IMG/VR virus record: IMGVR_UViG_3300047476_002048
Coordinates: 1 to 24,391 of that record
Reading direction: 5' to 3' (one strand)
Length of the DNA: 24,391 nt
DNA from: a virus
Made by a program: the position numbers and the translations under genes. Position 1 is the stretch's first letter; each line of letters starts with the position of its first letter. Under the pieces are notes generated by a model. It was not told the DNA's origin. It saw only the letters and a program-made list of their open reading frames with translations, and searched no databases. This document shows, one piece after another, positions 19,687-24,391 of the stretch.

Positions 19687-20194
19687 ACTCCTTTCGGAAC
19701 TTATTGAACTCCTGCCGCATACGCTCCACGTTCTTGCTCTTCGCTGTCATGAAGCGACAGATGACCTTGCGTATAAACTCCTCTGGCGTATGTACGCAGA
19801 TGAGCGGCATCTTTCCATAGGTTGGATGCGCCGATAGGACCTGCCCTCGGCGCTTGGCGTATTGAGCCTCGAGCTCCTCTGCAACGGCCTTTAATATTTC
19901 GATCTTTTTTGCCTTCGGCAAACTGTGCATCGCCGACGATATATGGCGCATCCCATCAGTTATAAACTCTCGTTTGAGTGAGATTGGATGAAACTCAATG
20001 AACGTATCCTCTACTCGGAAGTCAAAGGTCGTTCGCCCAACTTTTATTTGGCACGTAGCGCCGTCTATTCCTTTCCAGTTCGTATATTTTTCGAGGAGCT
20101 TTACGCAGGCATACTCACTACCGCTTTGAAGGTCCAGCATCTCTGCAGGGACCGGAGGAAGGCTCACACGCTCGACTGCCCGTCGCTCTCTCAT
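19664..20194 (-). CDS. Hypothetical protein, possible PD-(D/E)XK-like core (176 aa)
   Basis: The start is the ATG in an ATGA overlap with the upstream gene; an earlier start at 20221 would extend it by 9 residues into that gene. A central stretch GRTTFDFRVEDTFIEFHPI (about 55-75) has an Asp, a spacer and an E-F-H that may be a variant nuclease core, but the usual Lys is absent. It ends with a Lys/Arg-rich helix. The convergent 23-nt overlap with the + strand gene is confined to the last residues. Function uncertain. Confidence 0.6.
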   Translation of the reverse strand: MRERRAVERVSLPPVPAEMLDLQSGSEYACVKLLEKYTNWKGIDGATCQIKVGRTTFDFRVEDTFIEFHPISLKREFITDGMRHISSAMHSLPKAKKIEILKAVAEELEAQYAKRRGQVLSAHPTYGKMPLICVHTPEEFIRKVICRFMTAKSKNVERMRQEFNKFRKEFIALRQR

Positions 20195-20433
20195 AGTTTG
20201 GGAGCAGTCCTCTTCAGCCAATCCTCGTGGACCTTGTTAACCACCTCAGTCGCAGTTGGAGCGTTTGCAGAAATGACCAGGCGCTCTTGGCTATCGAACA
20301 TCTGCATAATCCAAAGGTTTCCTAAGAAATCCAATGAGACTGCCAAACTATATTCTTTTGCAATGCCTATCACCGTAGAGAGTTTGTCGAGGGCGGCGAT
20401 GTCGAGAATCCTATTAGACACCTTGATCTCCAT
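20191..20433 (-). CDS. Hypothetical protein (80 aa)
   Basis: Mixed alpha/beta small protein (EIKVSNRILDIAALDKL, SLAVSLDFLGNLWIMQMFD) ending in a helix with KVHEDWLKR. No clear Shine-Dalgarno site precedes its ATG, which lies close to the structured region 20462-20503, so translation may start on a leaderless or structured message. First gene of a two-gene - strand unit. Confidence 0.6.
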   Translation of the reverse strand: MEIKVSNRILDIAALDKLSTVIGIAKEYSLAVSLDFLGNLWIMQMFDSQERLVISANAPTATEVVNKVHEDWLKRTAPKL

Positions 20434-20461
20434 GTGTCATCATATAAGGTATACATACACT

Positions 20462-20503
20462 ATCTCACAAGTAGACCATAGGCCGTCAGCCTGATTGTGA
20501 GAT
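20462..20503. promoter_or_regulatory. Structured dyad ATCTCACAA...TTGTGAGAT
   Basis: Perfect 9-bp arms (20462-20470 and 20495-20503) with an inner pair AGGC/GCCT. It lies in a divergent control region between the - gene at 20433 and the + gene at 20593. It may be an operator for a dimeric regulator (it resembles dyads such as those of lac-type operators) or an RNA hairpin with a 42-nt stem-loop. Confidence 0.55.
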
Positions 20504-20548
20504 GGGAAACAGATTTCTTATGGATTGCCTCCTAAGAAAACGTGGTTT

Positions 20549-20583
20549 TGCCCAGCCTCCCACAACACGAAAAAGGCTGGGCA
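20549..20583 (+). terminator. Terminator-like hairpin just before the 20593 gene
   Basis: TGCCCAGCC (20549-20557) pairs exactly with GGCTGGGCA (20575-20583), followed by CTTTTG; upstream TTTTG makes it symmetrical. It is 9 nt before the start codon at 20593. It may attenuate transcription of that gene or stop transcription coming from the left. Confidence 0.6.
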
Positions 20584-20592
20584 CTTTTGTAT

Positions 20593-20829
20593 ATGAAAAG
20601 ACAAAAGCCCCTCGCAGCCACGCATTACTTCAATCGAGCGCGATGGGATGTAATCAATGAGCTCACAGCAGATAACTGGGGCTGGGAGTTTGTAATCGGC
20701 GTAAAGCACATTGGCTCCCCGGACTTTAAGAATGAATTTCCAGAATTTGAAATAATTGCTGAGTATCGGCCTTCAGCTCGTGATAGAAAGAGCCGATATG
20801 CGGTCTACGGACGGCAGTTACTTTTTTAA
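20593..20829 (+). CDS. Hypothetical protein (78 aa)
   Basis: The protein is beta-rich with several aromatics (NRARWDVINEL, NWGWEFVIGVKH, FPEFEIIAEYRP) and a basic end. The ribosome-binding site is weak for the chosen ATG; a GTG at 20542 would lie inside the hairpin. A terminator-like hairpin directly precedes it, so it may be conditionally expressed. Unknown family. Confidence 0.55.
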   Translation: MKRQKPLAATHYFNRARWDVINELTADNWGWEFVIGVKHIGSPDFKNEFPEFEIIAEYRPSARDRKSRYAVYGRQLLF

Positions 20830-20852
20830 TCGTGTGTAAATTAGGAGGCACT

Positions 20853-21101
20853 ATGAATAATGCAAAGGCAAACGTAATCATTGCTATGAAGATGTGCGGC
20901 ATGGAAGCAATCAGCGAAGGTGGCATGTACCACGCTCTCTTTTCGCAAGGGCTCGATGCCGACGACGCCACGCATGTGGTGAAAGAGCTGTTAGAAGAAG
21001 GTAAGATTTTACGTTCTGGTTGTGCCTTTATTCTAAATCGCTATGTTCAGCCTCATGGCGAAGAAGGTGCCACTAGCGAACGGACAGTTTGCAATAGTTG
21101 A
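20853..21101 (+). CDS. Winged-helix-like small protein (82 aa)
   Basis: TTAGGAGGCACTATG start. Two helices (ANVIIAMKMCGMEAI, LDADDATHVVKELLEEGKI) followed by a beta turn fit a small winged-helix DNA-binding fold, but this is from pattern only. It overlaps the HNH gene by 47 nt; the HNH gene's early start lies inside it, as is typical when a homing endonuclease has inserted at a gene end. Confidence 0.6.
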   Translation: MNNAKANVIIAMKMCGMEAISEGGMYHALFSQGLDADDATHVVKELLEEGKILRSGCAFILNRYVQPHGEEGATSERTVCNS

Positions 21102-21519
21102 TGACGAAGACTTTGAGCTTGTCTCAAGGTTCAAGTGGCATTTGCTCAAGATGCATAACAAGCCAATCGGCTATGCAGTTTCCAACGTAAGAATGCATCG
21201 CCTGATTATCGATGTTCCGCACGATATGTATGTAGACCATATCAACGGAGACCCCCTCGATAACAGGCGGTGCAATCTGCGTATCTGCACAAACTCTCAG
21301 AACCAACAGAACACAGCGAGCCGTGGAGGCTCGTCTAAGTATAAGGGCGTGAGCTTCAATAAGAAGTCTGGAAAGTGGAAGGCTGCTTTCTTATTTGAGG
21401 GGCGACACTACTACTGCGGCTTGTGGGACTGCGAGGACAAGGCAGCTCGGGCAGTAGATAAAAAAAGAGGCGAAGTCTGTGGGACGTTCGCCTCAAAAAA
21501 CCTACATGATGAAGACTAG
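21055..21519 (+). CDS. HNH homing-type endonuclease with AP2 domain
   Basis: A 154-residue protein. HNH part (about 12-80): MHRLII, then MYVDHINGDPLDNRRCNLR with D61 H62, N70 and N74. The AP2/ERF-type DNA-binding domain follows (about 94-140: SKYKGVSFNKKSGKWKA, YYCGLW). This HNH-AP2 order is a classical homing endonuclease that nicks or cuts DNA at a specific site and spreads itself. Starts at 21055 or 21043; I chose 21055 (MAKK). It carries the - strand terminator within its 3' end, and its stop shares CTAG with the convergent muramidase gene. Confidence 0.9.
   Translation: MAKKVPLANGQFAIVDDEDFELVSRFKWHLLKMHNKPIGYAVSNVRMHRLIIDVPHDMYVDHINGDPLDNRRCNLRICTNSQNQQNTASRGGSSKYKGVSFNKKSGKWKAAFLFEGRHYYCGLWDCEDKAARAVDKKRGEVCGTFASKNLHDED
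21460..21494 (-). terminator. Intrinsic terminator of the muramidase transcript inside the HNH gene
   Basis: On the bottom strand GAGGCGAA (21494-21487) pairs with TTCGCCTC (21474-21467) over a 12-nt loop and is followed by T6-7 (21466-21460). A run of T also precedes it. It is a good terminator for transcription coming from the - strand muramidase gene and is coded within the last 20 codons of the HNH gene on the other strand. Confidence 0.75.
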
Positions 21520-22151
21520 CCGTTTGTTCTCTGATAGAGAATAGCAGCCATCCTTACCATAGCATCTTTTGCGTAATTTTCTGCAGCAGGCCCCTGGCCG
21601 TTATACTGCCTGAAGATTTCTTTTAGGCGGTGCTCCGTAGCCTTAGCCTTAACGCTATCGTCAATACGCTTAACAATCCGTGCGGCGCACATGGCGCTCT
21701 TCTCTGTGTCGTAGAGCTTTGAGAAGTGAAGTCCACACTCCCTCTCGGCTGTAAGGCCAAGGATATGGAAGACTCCGTGAGAGCTGGCAAGCATCCTGAC
21801 CTCGCTATCACTTAACTCTCGATAGTTCTTGTCTCCACGAAGCCGTGAAAAGAGATGCGGCTCGAAGCGATAGAGAGCTCTTTGGTTTCCGCCAGCGCTC
21901 TCCTTATCAGAGATAACGTGGAGAATGAGCGGGTCTATCCCAGTCACCTTCGACGCCTTTACGATCGACTCATCAAGCCCAAGAGGCTTTTGAGCTACTT
22001 CCTTCTTCGGAAGCACCTCAAGCACCTTCTCTTTTGCCTGCAACGCCTTGGCGACAGTAAAGTTGAGCGCAATCTTTAGGCCCGTCGTGACCAATACGCA
22101 GATGGCCATTCCAACGACGACTTTCCCAAGGAGCGTGGTTACCTTTCTCAT
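21516..22151 (-). CDS. Membrane-anchored muramidase/transglycosylase (211 aa)
   Basis: The ATG follows CGGAGGTATC; an in-frame start at 22241 reads through the terminator hairpin and is rejected. Residues 9-31 are a signal anchor; a Lys-rich linker follows. The catalytic part starts near 60 (LGLDESIVKASKVTGIDPL), with ESAGGNQ and E84, RFEPHLF (95-101), SSHGVFHILG (123-132) and IFRQYNGQGPA later. This is the pattern of N-acetylmuramidase/SLT-type lysozymes with a catalytic Glu. It would cut the wall from the periplasmic side, anchored in the inner membrane. Separate terminator and promoter precede it. Confidence 0.78.
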   Translation of the reverse strand: MRKVTTLLGKVVVGMAICVLVTTGLKIALNFTVAKALQAKEKVLEVLPKKEVAQKPLGLDESIVKASKVTGIDPLILHVISDKESAGGNQRALYRFEPHLFSRLRGDKNYRELSDSEVRMLASSHGVFHILGLTAERECGLHFSKLYDTEKSAMCAARIVKRIDDSVKAKATEHRLKEIFRQYNGQGPAAENYAKDAMVRMAAILYQRTNG

Positions 22152-22165
22152 GATACCTCCGTATA

Positions 22166-22197
22166 AAAAACGGCAAAAAGCCGACACGAGCGGCTTT
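22166..22197 (-). terminator. Terminator-like hairpin before the muramidase gene
   Basis: On the bottom strand AAAGCCG (22197-22191), loop CTCGTGT, CGGCTTT (22183-22177), then TTGCCG and a T6 run. It ends the lysis operon coming from the right and stands between a TTGACA promoter candidate and the muramidase start 14 nt later, so it may also act as an attenuator. Confidence 0.7.
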
Positions 22198-22221
22198 GCC
22201 TTCTCTATAAGATTCATGGAA

Positions 22222-22252
22222 AACATATTCAGTGGCAACAAAAAAGTGTCAA
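22222..22252 (-). promoter_or_regulatory. Candidate - strand promoter before the muramidase
   Basis: On the bottom strand TTGACA (22252-22247) is followed by either AATATG (17-bp spacing, 22229-22224) or TATGTT (19-bp spacing, 22227-22222). A transcript would start near 22215 and meet the terminator hairpin at once. The -10 is weak. Confidence 0.4.
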
Positions 22253-22258
22253 ACGCAG

Positions 22259-22546
22259 TTACTCGCTAGGAGGTAACTTCGCCTTTGCACCTTTATGCAG
22301 TACGCCAAGAGTGAGGAAGCTAAGACCGAGGGCTTCAAGCACTGGCTCAGCGGACTTTATAGCCTCTCTGATGCCTTTAGAAGCATCTGCAATCCAAGGA
22401 TACTGTGGGAACATAGGAGCTATTTGCTCGAGGGCCTGGAGGCCAGCTGCGACGATTACAAGCAGCGCCCCAATGACGGTTTTCTTACCATCAATGAACT
22501 TTCCAAACTTCGTTTGGGAAAAGATGTAAATCAGTATTCTGTTCAT
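22259..22546 (-). CDS. Holin-like membrane protein (95 aa)
   Basis: AGAGGAACCT before the ATG. Two hydrophobic segments (about 22-40, KKTVIGALLVIVAAGLQAL, and 70-85, VLEALGLSFLTLGVLHKG) flank a soluble linker. This arrangement, a GKKT-type first TM and a second near the end with a final HKG-K cluster, is common in phage holin-like membrane proteins. It is coupled by ATGA to the lipoprotein gene. Role in permeabilising the membrane for the lysozyme is inferred. Confidence 0.7.
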   Translation of the reverse strand: MNRILIYIFSQTKFGKFIDGKKTVIGALLVIVAAGLQALEQIAPMFPQYPWIADASKGIREAIKSAEPVLEALGLSFLTLGVLHKGAKAKLPPSE

Positions 22547-22731
22547 AGGTTCCTCTTATATGAGATGAGAGCTCCGACACCATCTTTGCAAAGTCCGAAC
22601 CGAGGCTTGAAAGAGCCTCCGTTATCGTACTCGGTATCAGGGCACTCCACTTGCGGAGCGTTCCACACCTCTATGTCTATATTAGAACATCCAGACAAAA
22701 GCAGGCAGGCTATTATTCCCAAGCGAGCCAT
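22543..22731 (-). CDS. Lysis-operon lipoprotein (62 aa)
   Basis: A short hydrophobic signal ends at a lipobox LLSGC with C15, so the mature part has about 47 residues. The mature part has three Cys-like positions and a polar, acidic N-terminus. Small lipoproteins in lysis cassettes are often outer spanins of Gram-negative phages. It is overlapped by the holin-like gene (ATGA) and by the end of the secreted-protein gene (19 nt). No inner spanin is recognised nearby. Confidence 0.7.
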   Translation of the reverse strand: MARLGIIACLLLSGCSNIDIEVWNAPQVECPDTEYDNGGSFKPRFGLCKDGVGALISYKRNL

Positions 22732-23540
22732 GCCTCAAGACCTTCAAATTCCCATTTGTCTGGTTGGTCCTTCCGGGCGTATGGCACAATAAACCTTCCG
22801 CTATACCCATAGGGGAGAAGGTTAAAGCCATACGTCCAATAGAATACAGCTTCGCACTGTCTGGACCTCTTCTTCAACCTCTCGATATCAGCCTCAAAAA
22901 GCGTGATTCCATCAAGGTCGCTTATGCACCGCTGGCCCTTTGCATAAGTCATGGAATCCCCATGCTTTTCGCATATAAGGCCTGGCAAGCACTTATATCG
23001 AATAGGGGAATCGACAATCGCATCCTGTGGGAAATGCTTTAACGCCTCGGATAACAGCACCCTTCGGGCCTTATTCGACAACTTACACTCAAGGCACAAA
23101 GAGTATCTAAGAGTCAGATCGTCTCGCTGCTCTCCGAGGAGCGCCTTAGTTCTCATGATGCTGGCTCTGTACCGCCGCAAGAGAGCCCTATCTTTACGCT
23201 CTAGCTTCCTCTGGGCCGACTTCTGACTCTCTTTAAAGAACACGTCATACTTGCCACACCTTCTTCCCCGTTCGGGGAAACAGGTCCCATTCGCCAAATG
23301 CACTCGGACATACTTTGGGCCAGGGGTCTCGACAAACTGCTTAACGCAGCTGCACTGATGGCCGAATGCGTCGGCCAGGTAGCCAACGGCCCTTATATCC
23401 TCTTGCTCAAGCGCCTTTAAGCCCTTGTCGCATGGGAACTTTGGATTGCACATTCCAATGTAGCTTGCGCCGTCTATAGGCTCCGCAAAAGCGACAAAGG
23501 GGATAAGAAGACTGAGACTAAGAATAAGGAAATTTTTCAT
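22713..23540 (-). CDS. Secreted Cys-rich protein of the lysis operon (275 aa)
   Basis: A typical signal peptide (residues 1-19, hydrophobic core LILSLSLLIPFVAFA) with cleavage near AFAEP. The mature part has 12 cysteines, suggesting disulfides in the periplasm or outside. It shows a basic helical section (about 100-140) and a C-terminal aromatic domain (CEAVFYWTYGFNLLPYGYSGRF). I do not recognise a catalytic family. Its start overlaps the lysozyme gene's end by 23 nt and its end overlaps the lipoprotein start. It is large for a lysis-cassette member and might be a wall- or envelope-degrading enzyme or an extracellular effector. Confidence 0.75.
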   Translation of the reverse strand: MKNFLILSLSLLIPFVAFAEPIDGASYIGMCNPKFPCDKGLKALEQEDIRAVGYLADAFGHQCSCVKQFVETPGPKYVRVHLANGTCFPERGRRCGKYDVFFKESQKSAQRKLERKDRALLRRYRASIMRTKALLGEQRDDLTLRYSLCLECKLSNKARRVLLSEALKHFPQDAIVDSPIRYKCLPGLICEKHGDSMTYAKGQRCISDLDGITLFEADIERLKKRSRQCEAVFYWTYGFNLLPYGYSGRFIVPYARKDQPDKWEFEGLEAWLAWE

Positions 23541-23949
23541 GGCATATCATCCCAATTACTCGTTCTGCTCGGCCCTTGACCTGCTTGAACCAGAGGGATT
23601 GCCGTAGCCCAGTTTCGACCTCGAACCAGTCTTCGATCTGAGCTGCTCTGATTGTATTCTTGAATTTTAGAAGTCGTGTGCGTCCTAAGTTAAACGCAAG
23701 GTTAATCCAGCCAAGCTGGCGATTCTCGGACCATGCGAAGAAGAGCTCTCCGAATATCTTTTCGCAGGTCTTCCGTGCCGTCTCGATATCTTCCTTAAGA
23801 AGCTCCTCAGCTATTCGCTCGGAGATACCAACATCGTCGAGATTGCGCCCGTAACCAATCGTCGTTTTCCCAGCAGTGCACTTATAAGGCTTTAGCCGAA
23901 GGCCCTCGTCGACAAGTATCATCTTTTTTGTCTTGTCGAAGTCGGTCAT
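23518..23949 (-). CDS. GH24 (T4-type) lysozyme/endolysin
   Basis: A 143-residue glycoside hydrolase family 24 protein. Catalytic triad E15, C24, T30 in VDEGLRLKPYKCTAGKTTIG follows the E-8-(D/C)-5-T pattern; a Cys replaces the Asp20 of T4 lysozyme, as in other phage members. GYGRNL follows, and FNLGRTRLLKF and WF motifs later. No signal peptide, so release across the membrane would need a holin. Overlaps the previous gene by ATGA. Confidence 0.9.
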   Translation of the reverse strand: MTDFDKTKKMILVDEGLRLKPYKCTAGKTTIGYGRNLDDVGISERIAEELLKEDIETARKTCEKIFGELFFAWSENRQLGWINLAFNLGRTRLLKFKNTIRAAQIEDWFEVETGLRQSLWFKQVKGRAERVIGMICHEKFPYS

Positions 23950-24188
23950 TTCTTATTCGTCCCACCCTGTATCAGGTAGTCAATTTTAAGCTCTATCCTG
24001 TCTAGGCGTTTGTTTACACCATCGACATTGGCCTCAAGTACGCTTATGCGCTGACTGCGCTCTGAAATATCTTCTGTAATGCCATCGACTCGGGCCGTTA
24101 AGTGAGAAAGCCAGAAGCCTCCAATAGAGCTAATAATGCCTATGAGGCCACCTACAACCCAGCGGAACGTGTCGTTATCAATACTCAT
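23946..24188 (-). CDS. TM plus coiled-coil protein, holin-like (80 aa)
   Basis: One membrane segment (residues 9-28, RWVVGGLIGIISSIGGFWL) is followed by a long charged helix with heptad spacing (TEDISERSQRISVLEANVD). This is the layout of XhlA/hemolysin-type and related phage membrane proteins that work with holins. A GTG 8 codons upstream is a possible alternative start, as neither has a strong ribosome-binding site. It overlaps the lysozyme start by ATGA. Confidence 0.7.
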   Translation of the reverse strand: MSIDNDTFRWVVGGLIGIISSIGGFWLSHLTARVDGITEDISERSQRISVLEANVDGVNKRLDRIELKIDYLIQGGTNKK

Positions 24189-24245
24189 GGCACCTAAGAT
24201 AATGCTCTTCACAGCGTCAAGAATATCAACAGTCGCCGGGCTCTT

Positions 24246-24391
24246 CTACGCACTAAGTGCAGCCGCCAACTTGGCTGCATCCACTGCCGCCTGAGCCGTG
24301 GACTCAGAGGCTGGTACCGCAGGTATGTTGTCCGTCTTAGCCTTGATTGCCGCAATTCCCGCATTATCGGGCTGTACCGAGTTTCGAGTAC
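24246..24391 (-). CDS. C-terminus of a tail-fibre-like structural protein (partial)
   Basis: The last 47 codons, open to the right edge, end in TAG. They include DNAGIAAIKAKTDNIPAVPA and an Ala-rich STAQAAVDAAKLAAAL end. The 'NAGIAAIKAKTDN-PA' segment is typical of phage tail-fibre or tail-associated proteins. This places the structural (late) genes to the right on the - strand, followed by the lysis operon. Confidence 0.7.
   Translation of the reverse strand, partial: TRNSVQPDNAGIAAIKAKTDNIPAVPASESTAQAAVDAAKLAAALSA

Noticed and set aside
20520-20660. 46-codon frame starting at 20520
   Set aside because: It spans the terminator-like hairpin, overlaps the better-supported 20593 gene and lacks a ribosome-binding site.
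1-24391. tRNA genes, retron or diversity-generating reverse transcriptase, integrase
   Set aside because: No reverse-transcriptase or integrase motif and no tRNA-like cloverleaf was recognised by eye; a covariance-model tRNA search would settle the RNA part.

Overview
The window looks like part of a tailed-phage genome (Caudoviricetes), possibly a temperate phage or phage-plasmid of a Gram-negative host. The phage evidence is a terminase-small-like protein, a lysis region with two wall-degrading enzymes and holin-like proteins, and the C-terminus of a tail-fibre-like protein running off the right edge. A Gram-negative host is inferred from two small lipobox proteins, one of them inside the lysis operon, and from strong GGAGG ribosome-binding sites. 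The plasmid-like side comes from an origin-like segment with four perfect DnaA boxes and inverted iterons, a DUF932 protein and a Prim-Pol/SF3 helicase. I cannot name the host or the phage.

Layout. (1) 1-586: seven 29-bp GC-rich tandem repeats, with a head-to-head flip at the very left edge, then a promoter region. (2) 587-3670, + strand: seven small plasmid/phage-type genes ending in DUF932 and a helical protein, closed by two intrinsic terminators. (3) 3776-4420: origin-like DNA. (4) 4515-6820, + strand: VRR-NUC nuclease, small coupled genes and a terminase-small-like protein, ending in a long shared hairpin facing the next block. (5) 6890-9700, - strand: Prim-Pol/helicase and a basic upstream partner. 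(6) 9748-15930, + strand: one tightly overlapping early operon that begins with a SNF2-type helicase, then a DUF2815 ssDNA-binding-type protein, about fifteen very small proteins, and a DUF2800 PD-(D/E)XK/Fe-S exonuclease. (7) 15934-16400, - strand: a small helix-turn-helix regulator and a partner, facing an operator-like region. (8) 16485-19686, + strand: accessory operon with an AcrVA2-resembling protein, many small proteins, a Lys/Ala-rich tail peptide and a lipoprotein. (9) 19664-20433, - strand: two coupled unknown genes. (10) 20593-21519, + strand: two small genes and an HNH-AP2 homing-type endonuclease. (11) 21516-24391, - strand: membrane-anchored muramidase, holin-like protein, lipoprotein, secreted Cys-rich protein, GH24 lysozyme, TM/coiled-coil protein and the tail-fibre-like C-terminus.

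How the parts fit. Prim-Pol/SF3 helicase, SNF2 helicase, DUF2815, DUF2800 and VRR-NUC are a recognised phage replication/recombination set. The usual family A DNA polymerase is not seen, so the element may rely on the host polymerase, consistent with DnaA boxes in its origin. The 7-mer GTTGACA (or TGTCAAC) recurs in the origin, in promoters and in the regulator's operator region, and may link replication and transcription control. The right end is late (lysis and structural) transcription on the - strand. Most small genes have no recognisable function and are described only by what can be seen.
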